Program-made: the position numbers and the translations under genes | Part shown: one piece after another, positions 24,194 to 33,900 of the stretch | Numbering within the stretch: the first letter of the stretch is position 1 | How the letters are laid out: every line of letters begins with the position of its first letter | Source of the DNA: Aspidiotus rigidus | Lineage: Eukaryota; Arthropoda; Insecta; Hemiptera; Diaspididae | Assembly (NCBI GenBank): GCA_035079385.1 | Contig: JAVHKY010000058.1 | Coordinates: 62,001-126,000 of the forward strand | Direction of reading: 5' to 3' | Length of the DNA: 64,000 nt | Notes under the pieces: model-generated | Databases searched by the model: none | What the model was told of the DNA's origin: nothing | What the model saw: only the letters and a program-made list of their open reading frames with translations

Positions 24194-24440
24194 AATAATA
24201 ATAATAATAATAATAATAACAATAATAATAACATAATAAATAAAAAAAATAAAAAAAAAAACATTAAAAAACAAGGAGGGAAAATGAAAACAGAAATTAC
24301 AGGAATTTAGAAGAAGAAAGGAAAACAAAAATATATAAATAGAATAACAATAATAGAATAATAATTTAAATAAAAGGATATATGTAAAAAAAAAAATTAA
24401 TAAAAAATTAATAAAAATAAAAAAAATAAAAAACAGGATG
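24194..24440 (+). repeat. Residual (TAA)n and A-rich low-complexity tract
   Basis: Nine clean AAT units after the Dong-like 3' end, then degenerate TAA/TAAA/poly-A sequence. This is the far side of the microsatellite that received the insertion, possibly merged with the A/T-rich tail of the neighbouring minus-strand LINE fragment. Confidence 0.8.
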
Positions 24441-25375
24441 TTGGAGGGTGGCAACTAGGCCTTACCTCGTTTAACAAATTTAGATTGTGATGGATTCCGG
24501 AAGATTTTCAAGGAAATTAAAAATATGAGGGAAAATTGATAATTCTTCGGATGAGAGAAGGTCAATAGCTCGGAGAGGGGTTGGAAAATTTAAATTTATA
24601 CATTCTGTATAAAGTTTTCGTCTTAAATTTGATAATTCTGAGCATTCGAAAAAGTAGTGGTTGATGTCGGCTTTTAAAGGGTTATCTGGATGGAAAGAGC
24701 ATGCGTCAGATTCTATGAGATTTATGCGTTTGAGGTGGACAGGAAGACGATTATGTCCGAAGCGAAGACGGCTGATTTTGACAATGAGAGAACGAGGGAT
24801 GTCGTAAAATTTTTGAAACCAAGGAGATGTCGGAAAAAAAGGTTGCACAAGTAAATAGTGAAGATTTTGATTGTTAAATTAATTTGAATAATTTAGAGAC
24901 CAGTCATCTCGTGTGGCGCGTTTAATGAGCGAATACAATTCTGACATGGGGAGAAGGTTTGATGAGACCTGAGAGAGACGTGCTAATTTAGCTTTCTCGT
25001 CTGTAATTTCATTATTATTAATTCCCGCATGTGCGGGGATCCAGAGGAAATCAATTTTGATAGGGGAGAGAGAATGGATTAAGGAAATAATTGATAAAGC
25101 TAAGGATGGATTTATGCGAAAAGGAACGGAAGAAAGAGACTGAAGAGCGGAAAGATAATCGAAAATTGTTAGAAAATGTCCTGTTTGGAAGTTTTGTTTA
25201 ATATAATAAAGAGCTTGGAAAATGGCCATCTGTTCTGCATGAAAAATGGATGGGACAGGTGGTAATGCAAGAGAGCAGTGAAGAGGAATTGAAGGGATCC
25301 AAAAGGCCATACCGACGCTTTCATGATCCTTAGAGGCGTCTGTAAAAATCTGGTTGTATGTTGTACAATGCTTAA
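24441..25375 (-). pseudogene. 3' fragment of RNase H-bearing LINE (I/R1/LOA group)
   Basis: A minus-strand frame of about 300 codons with one in-frame TAA at 24,879-24,881. It begins with an RNase H domain: FTDASKD (first Asp), HAEQMAIFQAL (Glu), IFDYLSALQSL (Asp) and WIPAHAGINNNEITDEKAK. A C-terminal region with RLRFGHNRLPVHLKRI and a partial Cys/His cluster (C...H...FFEC) follows. RNase H downstream of RT is found in several LINE clades; the clade cannot be fixed without the RT. The piece is 5'-truncated at about 25,375, and its 3' end runs into an A/T-rich tail. Confidence 0.78.
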
Positions 25376-25719
25376 CGCTCCGTTAATTCTGCACTATCGT
25401 TTGGGAATTTTCTTAGGGAAGGGATGCAAAAAAAAATTGCCGATTGGTTTTTCACCATTTTGCAATATGTTATCTCATCTTAGCGCTAAAGTGAGCTTTT
25501 TCGTTTTCCCCTTTTCATTGAGTGGGGAAACGCCCTCTCGCGTATTTTTCTCTGGCCCCTTCTTCCGCCAACAACTCGTGTGCTCGCGTACTTCTTCGTT
25601 GGGGAGTCTTGTAATTGATAGTTAGTACATGTCGTAGAGTAATTCTTGAAAATTTTCCAGCGCTTCGACATATCTCTCATATAGACGATCCATATTTAGC
25701 ATTAATACAGCAGAACAAT
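25376..25719. other. No gene; includes a dispersed repeat
   Basis: I see no coding signal. The segment 25,605-25,690 is the inverse of 32,733-32,805 (shared words include GCTGGAAAATTTTCAAGA and TACTAACTATCAATT), so it belongs to a dispersed repeat, probably part of a LINE because the other copy adjoins a LINE C-terminus. Confidence 0.5.
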
Positions 25720-26320
25720 TCTGACAACGAATTTGTACACTGCACTGCGATCCTTATCGCTGCACCCGAAAACTCTACTGTTTAGCTCGAAGACCGCGGT
25801 GGTTAATTTTAGTATGCACGTCCTCAGCGCCCTTTATAATGTTTCCGAGGTAGCTAAACTGCTCCACTCTTTCAATTGAGTCACCAGCCGATACTAACAG
25901 GTGGATTTTGCGAGTGTACTAGAGTATCGTCCCTCATTATAAGGTGCAGTTTGGTTTTGGCTATTTTGATGTCCATTCTCAGCAGTGCGTACGTTTTGGC
26001 AAAGGTGTCCATCATTTGTCGCATGTTTTCGGCATTGTGGCTTGGTGGGTACACTTCTTTGTTTTGCTTCTCAATCTGCACATGTTTATCGGTGCAGTTT
26101 CGGATGCATATTCCTCTTGGTTGCAGTCTGCGGACGGTCACGAAGGTGTTGAATAAGAGTAAGGCTATCACACACCCCTGTCGGATAGTCCTCTGTGCAT
26201 CCTTGCCGATTATGTCACGGGCCTCGTTCCCAATGTGGAGGCCATTTTTGTAGGACAGCCGAATTTCCATTTTCCCCAGATCGTGTTCCGTACAGACTGA
26301 TTGCGCATTCTCGCACCCTT
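25720..26320 (-). pseudogene. Decayed LINE reverse transcriptase fragment
   Basis: The minus strand reads a degenerate RT core: KDAQRTIRQGCVIALLLFN resembles the GVRQGCVLSPLLFN block, followed by a stretch like the post-YADD helix (MMDTFAKTYALLRMDIKIAKTKLHLI) and then VEQFSYLGNIIKG, the YLG block of non-LTR RTs. The YADD itself is not readable. The resemblance is to widespread RTE/Jockey-type insect LINEs, but decay prevents naming a clade. Confidence 0.6.
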
Positions 26321-27610
26321 TCTTCTAGAGCTCACGCTACTCAAGACAGCCAAGCAATGATGAGGAAGAATAAGTGAGACAAAAAGGTTGTGTGACGCAG
26401 AAAGCATCTAATTTTCCAGATTATCAAGAAAATGTTGCGTACGCATCCTCCGATCCAGAAATTGATGATTCGTGTAATCTTCGACATGATCTTTTGTAAT
26501 TGTCCCAGCAGAAAAAAAACTGTAATAATGTGAATTTCAAACGTCCGTCCCGAACAAAGGATTTCGAAAAAACTCATCGATTACAACCAATGAAATTACT
26601 CGTGAACACGCCAGTCGTAAATTTTGGCGCACACTGTTTATAGAGGAAACACGTTCGTTCACCAAGTGGCTATTTGTCAATTCGCAAACCCCATATTTAT
26701 TGCATGTGAGTAAACGTATCGATGTACATACGTAAATGAGATTATGCGAAGGTATATTAGTTCGTTGATCTTAATTACCCTTCCGAACAATACAATAGTA
26801 TGGTTAGTTGACCGTCCGCGGATTCTCTGAATCACTTCGTGGGAATTTCGTGCGTTTTTCAAGAAAACCCGCATTTTCTATGCTGCGGACAAGAAAACAA
26901 TTGCCCTTGACCGGAAGTCGATAAGACTGTTTCATAAATGAGGACTCGGTATACACAGATATACGCGTACACGAAATACAGTATTTGAATGTTGCAAACT
27001 GTGTAATACTCACAAGGTGTCGTAGAAATACGATACACATTATACTATGTTATTGGTAGAATAACAGATGAGATGAGGAAAAGGAGGTACGTCCTATCCG
27101 GTTCATGCTACTTCCCAGCGTTCGGATAACAATACTCCTGTAATTAACGTAAAGGTTTATAATAATTTTCATTTATAATATTCTGGCTGCTACGCTACGA
27201 TGAGAGCGTACGACCCATGCGACATATTTATACTCATTGAAAAACGGGAAACGTGCGATAATCGTGTATCAGTAGACAGGGTAACAGGTGTGAAAGCGAA
27301 CATCTCTCTCTCTTTCTTTAATTCATCTCAACCACGCGAATGATTAGGATCTGTGGATAAATTAGTGGGTCGTATTTTTCCATTTTTTTTATAAAGCAGA
27401 TGATAGATAAGTTTTGTATTGTTTTGTTTTCCTCAATTTCTCTCGTGGACACGCTACTCTCAGGTTGGTCGTCTGATTAGGTCATCGTCCTTATGTTCGA
27501 TTTCAGAAGTTCATTCTGAAAACTGTGAATCAAATTTTTGTCTTTTGCCAGCTTATTCAAGAACATCCAGACAAATCAGGACTGAACAAGCGAGTCAACG
27601 AAATGTGAAT
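26321..27610. other. No recognisable gene
   Basis: AT-rich sequence with only short frames. I see no domain, no convincing splice structure and no repeat beyond a CT run near 27,304-27,320. Confidence 0.5.
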
Positions 27611-27984
27611 TTATTATTGGCTCAGTTACGTTGACGAAGTTTTGTGTATGTGGACTGGTCCTCGGGATCTCCTCGGTGAGTTTCTTGCATATTTCAACGA
27701 ACTTATCTTGGAAGTGGTGCTTCTTCCAGAAACTACTTGGATCTGACTATCTATCAAAGAGGCGGCATTCATGGGTAGGAAAAACACACCAACGGATATC
27801 GTAATCCACGGGTCGTCAATCTGCCCTATTGCCCACGACATTACTTCGTTAGGTAGCTTTACCCATCGACTGACTCTTATCCTCTTGTCGCTTCATACGG
27901 GGAACTGATTCCGACAATACACTTGGCCAGAGTGAACCGGGTCAACTTGAACATTAATCGTATGGTTCGTAAGAAGATTACGTG
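27611..27984 (+). pseudogene. Penelope-like element relic, RT to linker
   Basis: Frameshifted plus-strand coding sequence. SYVDEVLCMWTGPRDLLGEFLAYF corresponds to the YVDD block of the PLEs nearby (YVDD is now YVDE). TDIVIHGSS..PIAHD.....FTHRLTLI and LARVNRVNLNINRMVRKKI correspond to the region between RT and GIY-YIG. It stops abruptly where the minus-strand Ty3/Gypsy relic begins. Confidence 0.75.
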
Positions 27985-28372
27985 AAAATGTCTTCATTCT
28001 ACTACTTGCATCCTTGCTCGGGCTCAAGTAGAAGGACCTTTACTTACTGAACATGGCACACAACTTTGGCACCAATCTTCCACATCCAACCGACAAGAAG
28101 GCCAGTCATATCCCTCCGTACCTTGGACAGCGTTCTTTTCTACACCAAGGTGTCCTCCAGATGAGTTGTAATGAACAGCCTTCAATACTTCTGGTACTAA
28201 GGTTTTCGGAATGACTTGTTGCTGTCAAGTACATTGACAGAGTCCCAGATTTTGTAAAGAATCGGCCTTTGTTCAACCTGCAGGGAGTCCCATTCTTACA
28301 GACGACTGGTCTTGAACTGAGTTCCTGCCTATTTGGTAAAACAATTTTTTCAAAATGAAGACAGTGTCTTAA
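27985..28372 (-). pseudogene. Ty3/Gypsy relic, integrase N-terminal part (downstream half of split copy)
   Basis: The minus strand matches, with many changes, the integrase zinc-binding region of the plus-strand Gypsy relic at about 53,670-54,050; shared words include CATCTGGAGGACACCTTGGT and TGGCCTTCTTGTCGG. It is continuous with 32,081-32,660 once the Penelope insertion between them is removed. The 12-bp sequence at its right end (28,361-28,372) is repeated at 32,081-32,092. Confidence 0.75.
28361..28372. repeat. Target-site duplication, left copy, of PLE dimer 1
   Basis: ACAGTGTCTTAA here is repeated exactly at 32,081-32,092, on the two outer edges of the inverted Penelope dimer. The sequence belongs to the Ty3/Gypsy relic on both sides. 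Confidence 0.85.
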
Positions 28373-28512
28373 ACGAAAAAACGAATACTCTAAAGGGAGA
28401 GTAAACAAATGCAAACCGCAGAAAATAAAAACGAAGGGAGCGCTTTCGGTTAAACAACCATCTTCAGACCTGAAATGAAAGCAACTGACGAACGAATGAG
28501 AAGGAAGAGGTA

Positions 28513-30981
28513 TTAAGATCGTCCGAACGAGAAATCACGGTGTGAATCATAAACCTGTTCGATCAAGCCATCTTCCGGAATGTACGAGTTGAGTATAGTG
28601 ATACCGTCAGTGTTGAGGTGACGCATTATCTCTATATTCTCGAGGGCGATACGCTTACGGTAGGAATTCTCCTTATGGAGGAGCTTTTCGGATCCCTCGC
28701 GGAAACTGTGGCCACTGTTAATCAAATGATCAGCGAAAGCTGACTCCCCTAAGCGTCCCTTCTTCCAAGACTTCAGGTGCTCAGCTACTCTAACTTTCAT
28801 CTGGCGGCTGGTCTCACCAATATAAAAGCCTCCACAATCCTCACATTCCATCTTATAAACACCACTCCTCTCATCAACCGGTATGGGATCCTTCAGTCTC
28901 ACAAACAACCTCTTAACTGTGGTATGGTTGTAAAACGCGGGTCTGAAACCAAACGGGCGAAGGGCCCGACCCAATTGCTGGGAGAAATTCCCCAGGAAAG
29001 GGAGACTGATCCAACGCAAACGGCGATCACGGATCGTGTCTCGGGGGAGGGAGGTGGTGGAATCAAGAAGGCTCCTCGTAACTTTCCTCCGAACCATCAC
29101 GTCGACGTCGACATTGACTCCATTCACTCTAGCCAGGTGTTTTATTGTGAGTACTTCTTTCTTAAAAGCAGACTGACTCAACGGAATACGAGTCAGTCTG
29201 TGAACTAGGCTATGAAATGCAGCCATCTTGTGAGCAAGAGGACCGAACGAACCACCGTGGACTAAAACATCGGTCGTAGTATCTTTCCTGTAAATTCCAA
29301 ACTTGTGAATACCGTCTACAATAGAGATCGATAAATCCAAAAAGTTAATGGAAAATACCCCTATTTCCAACGTAAATTTGATGGAAGGGTACCAGGAATT
29401 GAGATACCTCAGAAACTCACCAAGGAGATCTGGGTGACCAGTCCAGGTACATAGAACGTCATCAACGTACCTGTGCCAGTAGTGAATATGATTAAGTAAC
29501 ACCTGGTTCGAGGAAAAGAGGTCAAGTTCAAACTTAGACATGAAAATTTCGGAGATAAGAGAGCCTAGAGGTGATCCAATAGGGATCCCTACTTCCTCAG
29601 GGAACTCGAAAAATTTCCCTTCAAATTTACAGAAGTTAGGGGACCAGCAAGTATTCAGGAGATCAAAAAATTCCTGAGACTCATTGTGAGGAATGTTGGC
29701 ACTGATGAGTAGCTCACCCATCCGCTGGATAGTAGCAGCCTTAGGAATATTCGGAAACAAACCAACAACATCAAACGAGCAGATGGTCGTTCCTGGGGGA
29801 AGGCTTACATCCTTGAGGACGTCAGTTAAAGAGGGCGAATTCAAGACCGAATGAGGAGATTCAAAATCAATGCGATTTTTGAACCAACGGTCAAGGAATT
29901 TGGCAAGGAGGTAGGTAGGAGAGGAGACAAAAGAAACAACGGGTCGCATCGGGGTATTCTTCTTATGCACTTTGGGCAACCCGTAGAGGAGGGGGGGGGG
30001 GGGTGTGGGGTTAGGAACCAGGACGGCTTTTTTCAAAGCAGGAGTTTTGATAATAGCCTTACTCCTGTTGATGACACTCCTAACTTCTCTAACGTGCTTA
30101 GGAAAGCTGAAATCCCCACTCTCTTTAGCACCACACTGCTGTAGGACTTCATGGACCTTGGAAGAATAGGCCGACCTCTCCATCACTACAACAGCGTTGC
30201 CCTTGTCAGCCTTAGTGACGATTAGATCTCCCTCTTTCATCTTCCTCTTTAAACCCTGAATGACTCCTCCCAATTTATTACTCATGCGAGGGAGGGGGTT
30301 ATTACGGACCAAATCAGCACAGACTTTCTGGGTATTATAACCAGGACCAATCTTAACCGCAAGATCCGCAACAACATTCGCCAAGGTTTCATCATTCTTA
30401 AGGGGAGGCAGACTGAATTTCAAACCTTTCTCAAGGAGGGCTGTTTCGTCACTATTAAACACTACCTGACTATTATTTATGAGGGGGGGATGGAATTTGT
30501 GAACAACAACACCGTCACTCACCCCTTCCTCAACCACATCCTCATTAACCTTCATTAGGGAGGACAACTTCTTATTTTTCCTCTCCTTCAACTTCACCTC
30601 AAACTTCCGACACTTTTCATTGACGTCCCGCATAAAGTAATCAAACTCAAGGGGGGGGGGGAGCACACCGGAGAGTCTCGAATGGACCAAAAGGTTTAAT
30701 CTAGTCGCAATATTAAATTTACCAGACCATCTTCGCAACTCCGTTCTGATCCACTTCTCCCTCATATAATTCTCCAGTTTCTTAGTCGTAATCTTACAAT
30801 CGGAATAAAACCGGAATTTAACGAACTTAGGTCTCAAATGCAAAGCTAAACACCGACGAAGAAACCAAATATGAGAGGAAAACGAAGCGCGTTGCTTCCG
30901 AAATTTCAGAAAAAGGAACGATAAATACGCCGCAGAAGCGTTCTCAATTAAACGAATCCGTTCCTTAAGGTTACGGCTATA
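28513..30981 (-). CDS. Penelope-like RT / GIY-YIG endonuclease, long arm of dimer 1 (start lost)
   Basis: About 820 codons open from the inversion junction. PLE RT hallmarks: [57 protein letters not shown] and HRYVDDVLCTW. A linker and a GIY-YIG domain follow (GVYKMECEDCGGFYIGETSRQMKVRVAEHL), with the CxxC just before the FYIG typical of endonuclease-bearing PLEs. The native start (ATGGATAGCC, seen at 32,043 and at about 50,850 in other copies) is cut by the junction, so the first 4 nt including the ATG are gone. A G-run near 29,993-30,003 lies in frame here. Otherwise uninterrupted, so this copy is young. Confidence 0.87.
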   Translation of the reverse strand, partial: YSRNLKERIRLIENASAAYLSFLFLKFRKQRASFSSHIWFLRRCLALHLRPKFVKFRFYSDCKITTKKLENYMREKWIRTELRRWSGKFNIATRLNLLVHSRLSGVLPPPLEFDYFMRDVNEKCRKFEVKLKERKNKKLSSLMKVNEDVVEEGVSDGVVVHKFHPPLINNSQVVFNSDETALLEKGLKFSLPPLKNDETLANVVADLAVKIGPGYNTQKVCADLVRNNPLPRMSNKLGGVIQGLKRKMKEGDLIVTKADKGNAVVVMERSAYSSKVHEVLQQCGAKESGDFSFPKHVREVRSVINRSKAIIKTPALKKAVLVPNPTPPPPLLYGLPKVHKKNTPMRPVVSFVSSPTYLLAKFLDRWFKNRIDFESPHSVLNSPSLTDVLKDVSLPPGTTICSFDVVGLFPNIPKAATIQRMGELLISANIPHNESQEFFDLLNTCWSPNFCKFEGKFFEFPEEVGIPIGSPLGSLISEIFMSKFELDLFSSNQVLLNHIHYWHRYVDDVLCTWTGHPDLLGEFLRYLNSWYPSIKFTLEIGVFSINFLDLSISIVDGIHKFGIYRKDTTTDVLVHGGSFGPLAHKMAAFHSLVHRLTRIPLSQSAFKKEVLTIKHLARVNGVNVDVDVMVRRKVTRSLLDSTTSLPRDTIRDRRLRWISLPFLGNFSQQLGRALRPFGFRPAFYNHTTVKRLFVRLKDPIPVDERSGVYKMECEDCGGFYIGETSRQMKVRVAEHLKSWKKGRLGESAFADHLINSGHSFREGSEKLLHKENSYRKRIALENIEIMRHLNTDGITILNSYIPEDGLIEQVYDSHRDFSFGRS

Positions 30982-31899
30982 GATCTCCTTGGTGAGTTTC
31001 TGAGGTATCTCAATTCCTGGTACCCTTCCATCAAATTTACGTTGGAAATAGGGGTATTTTCCATTAACTTTTTGGATTTATCGATCTCTATTGTAGACGG
31101 TATCCACAAGTTTGGAATTTACAGGAAAGATACTACGACCGATATTTTAGTCCACGGTGGTTCGTTCGGTCCTCTTGCTCACAAGATGGCTGCATTTCAT
31201 AGCCTAGTTCACAGACTGACTCGTATTCCGTTGAGTCAGTCTGCTTTTAAGAAAGAAGTACTCACAATAAAACACCTGGCTAGAGTGAATGGAGTCAATG
31301 TCGACGTCGACGTGATGGTTCGGAGGAAAGTTACGAGGAGCCTTCTTGATTCCACCACCTCCCTCCCCCGAGACACGATCCGTGATCGCCGTTTGCGTTG
31401 GATCAGTCTCCCTTTCCTGGGGAATTTCTCCCAGCAATTGGGTCGGGCCCTTCGCCCGTTTGGTTTCAGACCCGCGTTTTACAACCATACCACAGTTAAG
31501 AGGTTGTTTGTGAGACTGAAGGATCCCATACCGGTTGATGAGAGGAGTGGTGTTTATAAGATGGAATGTGAGGATTGTGGAGGCTTTTATATTGGTGAGA
31601 CCAGCCGCCAGATGAAAGTTAGAGTAGCTGAGCACCTGAAGTCTTGGAAGAAGGGACGCTTAGGGGAGTCAGCTTTCGCTGATCATTTGATTAACAGTGG
31701 CCACAGTTTCCGCGAGGGATCCGAAAAGCTCCTCCATAAGGAGAATTCCTACCGTAAGCGTATCGCCCTCGAGAATATAGAGATAATGCGTCACCTCAAC
31801 ACTGACGGTATCACTATACTCAACTCGTACATTCCGGAAGATGGCTTGATCGAACAGGTTTATGATTCACACCGTGATTTCTCGTTCGGACGATCTTAA
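30982..31899 (+). CDS. Penelope-like RT end + GIY-YIG endonuclease, short arm of dimer 1 (5'-truncated)
   Basis: An open frame of about 305 codons starting DLLGEFLRYLNSWYPSIKF, downstream of the RT YVDD. It contains the linker and a complete GIY-YIG domain. It is almost residue-for-residue the same as the long arm (for example DIL versus DVL). It has no start codon of its own and lacks the RT catalytic core. Confidence 0.85.
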   Translation, partial: DLLGEFLRYLNSWYPSIKFTLEIGVFSINFLDLSISIVDGIHKFGIYRKDTTTDILVHGGSFGPLAHKMAAFHSLVHRLTRIPLSQSAFKKEVLTIKHLARVNGVNVDVDVMVRRKVTRSLLDSTTSLPRDTIRDRRLRWISLPFLGNFSQQLGRALRPFGFRPAFYNHTTVKRLFVRLKDPIPVDERSGVYKMECEDCGGFYIGETSRQMKVRVAEHLKSWKKGRLGESAFADHLINSGHSFREGSEKLLHKENSYRKRIALENIEIMRHLNTDGITILNSYIPEDGLIEQVYDSHRDFSFGRS

Positions 31900-31943
31900 T
31901 ACCTCTTCCTTCTCATTCGTTCGTCAGTTGCTTTCATTTCAGG

Positions 31944-31968
31944 TCTGAAGATGGTTGTTTAACCGAAA
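31944..31968 (+). other. Hammerhead-like hairpin in Penelope 3'/pLTR region
   Basis: CTGAAGA, then the 4-bp hairpin GGTT-GTTT-AACC, then GAAA. This order matches the core of hammerhead ribozymes (CUGANGA, stem II, GAAA), which are reported in Penelope-like elements. One extra base lies between CTGAAGA and the stem, so the fit is imperfect. The same block occurs inverted at about 28,444-28,468 and with changes in the other PLE families here. Confidence 0.4.
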
Positions 31969-32080
31969 GCGCTCCCTTCGTTTTTATTTTCTGCGGTTTG
32001 CATTTGTTTACTCTCCCTTTAGAGTATTCGTTTTTTCGTTTATGATGGATAGCCGTAACCTTAAGGAACGGATTCGTTTA

Positions 32081-32660
32081 ACAGTGTCTTAACTTGCTAT
32101 TGGCCACCCATCATATTCAAGTTATTATCAAACCGAGGGTGGTGATCTCTTTTTAGTTGCACTCTTCCTGGCAAGGTCTTCGTGATGAAAAGTCGGCATT
32201 TTGATGGATCTTTTCCTTCGCGGTGTTGAATATCAAAGCTGTAGGTCTACAAATATTGGATCCATCTCGAGAATTGCTCTTCTGATTCCTTAAAAAACGT
32301 CATCCACTGTAGAGGAACGAGGTCAAATTTCTGCCCATATAAATACTCATGAAAATGTTTGAATACCTTGACAACTGCCAGTAGTTCTCTTCTAGTGACG
32401 TAGTAATTCTGCTCGACCTTGGTTAGAACCTTGTTATTGGTTTTTCTTTGGAATTGTCTGCTTGAGATAGAACAGATCCAATGGCTAAATTACTGCAGTC
32501 TGTATTTAACACAAATGTTTTCCCAGGTTGTGGAAATGTTAATCTAGGCGGCAAGCACAACTTCTTCAAGAATGTCAAAAGCCTTTTGACATTCTTGAGT
32601 CCACAGAAAAGAGCTGTTGGCATAAAGGTTTTGCAATGTCAGAAAACCCTTTTACAAATC
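32081..32660 (-). pseudogene. Ty3/Gypsy relic, RT/RNase H part (upstream half of split copy)
   Basis: The minus strand reads, with stops and frameshifts, part of a Gypsy pol: a stretch like FPQPGKTFVLNTDCSNLAIGSVLSQ (RNase H start), then REELLAVVKVFKHFHEYLYGQKF-like and FDIQHREGKDPSKC-like sequence. It is close to the plus-strand relic at 52,850-53,240. Its downstream continuation is 27,985-28,372. Its first 12 bases (32,081-32,092) are the right-hand target-site duplication of the Penelope dimer. Confidence 0.75.
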
Positions 32661-32732
32661 TTTTTGTCTCATACTCTTCACGTAATTATTATTAGTATAA
32701 AAATAATTCACGAAAATAATATCATCTTTCTT

Positions 32733-33080
32733 CTTATGTCGAAACGCTGGAAAATTTTCAAGAGATTCAACTACGACAGGTACTAACTATCAATTGCAAG
32801 ACAGACGCGAATCGATTGAATACCTACTAGCTAAGCACTCTTTACGATGGCTCGAACACCTCCATCAAAGACCAGACTGGCGCTTACCCAAACGGATACT
32901 ATACGGGAAACTGACTGTGAGAAAGAGAACCTTGGGTGGACACACCAAAGACACCATACACCCTGTACTCAGAGGCTACAACCTCGACGGAGAAAGACAG
33001 GGTATCTGCTAGGACAGGAATGCCTGGAGGAAAGCTGGTCATAATATCACCGGCATCTTCCCCTGCTGGAGGAAAACATT
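32733..33080 (+). pseudogene. LINE ORF C-terminal remnant
   Basis: The plus strand reads RRESIEYLLAKHSLRWLEHL followed by RPDWRLPKRILYGKL and RKRTLGGHTKDT. This is the highly recurrent C-terminal block of insect 'endonuclease-reverse transcriptase' LINEs (a stretch of the type LRW.GH..R....RLPK..LYGEL..G.R..GGQ). Preceding bases 32,733-32,805 are repeated inverted at 25,605-25,690. The upstream RT is absent. Confidence 0.65.
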
Positions 33081-33084
33081 GACT

Positions 33085-33260
33085 GAGAACCGTTATTTTT
33101 TGAGGACCGGAACCGAAAAGAATTGCATTCCAAATTTTCTTCAGTTGAATTAGAAACAAAAAGAAACTTATCGAGGAAAACCAGATCTTTGATCCAAAAT
33201 TGTTGTGTCTCCGAGAACCAGAAACAAAAAATTGGATCTTGGAATCTGACCAAAGAACTA
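33085..33260. repeat. Degenerate minisatellite (GAACCGGA-type)
   Basis: Imperfect units containing AGAACCRGAA, GGATCTTG and AAAGAATTGCAT-type words. It is related to the larger array at 36,735-37,190; for example both contain AATTGCATYCCAAATTTTCT. No coding function is suggested. Confidence 0.6.
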
Positions 33261-33429
33261 GTGATTACAACAGTTCTTCATATTTGTTGTCGTAAGGAGG
33301 TGGGAAGGCATTTGTTCAGTTTTTTTTGACATGTTTTACGTCTTTTCTCTCACCGTATCACGATTTTGAAATTCGCCCCCCCCCCCCGTCAAGAGAAACC
33401 GTGCGCGTGCAAATCTTTACCCGATAAGT

Positions 33430-33900
33430 GATTCAGAAATTTGCGAGTACAGCCCGCGTGTGCAGCAAGAAAGGCGGCGAAAGGCGAAAGCCCAGAATAT
33501 TTTATATCAGACTTATGTTCAACCGAGACAGGGACCAAGAAAGAGGCCGAACGAGCGGAGCGAGTGAGCCCCACAAAAAGCGATACCTCAAAATATTTTA
33601 AATATGAGACTCATGCTAAAGCGAGACAGGGACCAAGAAAGAGGGCGAACGAGCGGAGCGAATGAAAAGTTGATAGCTCAATACTAGACTCATACAACAC
33701 CAAGAAAGGGGAGCCACGAGTGAGCCCCACAAAAGCTGATAGCTCAAAAAATATTTCTCATTTTAGATTCATACGACACCAAGGAAAGGGGCGAACGAGC
33801 GGAGCGAGTGAGCCCTAAAAATGGCGACACCTCAAAATATTTCTCATACGAGACTTATACGACGCCAAGAAAGGTAAGGGGGCAAACGAGTAATATCTCA
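33430..33900. repeat. Degenerate tandem repeat (GAACGAGCGGAGCGAGTGAG-type)
   Basis: Four to five decayed units, each with ACCAAGAAAG, then GCGAACGAGCGGAGCGA, then a GAGCCCCACAAAA and CTCAAAATATTT block. Clear occurrences of GAGCGGAGCGA lie near 33,552, 33,650 and 33,796, with a truncated unit between. Confidence 0.7.

Larger units (their letters stand above)
28373..32080. mobile_element. Penelope-like inverted dimer 1 (head-to-head)
   Basis: A 3,708-bp insertion. The long arm (28,373-30,981, minus) runs from the 3' end to just short of the ORF start. The short arm (30,982-32,080, plus) starts in the RT C-terminal part and runs through the endonuclease and 3' region, then adds about 37 bp copied from the ORF start (ATGGATAGCC...TTTA). 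The overlap of the arms is a nearly perfect inverted repeat of just over 1 kb. A single 12-bp target-site duplication surrounds the pair, so it was integrated as one unit. A short tail extension is known for Penelope elements. Confidence 0.87.

Noticed and set aside
28373..32080. LTR retrotransposon with inverted LTRs
   Set aside because: The coding sequence is Penelope-type RT with GIY-YIG, not gag-pol. The repeats are inverted coding arms, not LTRs.
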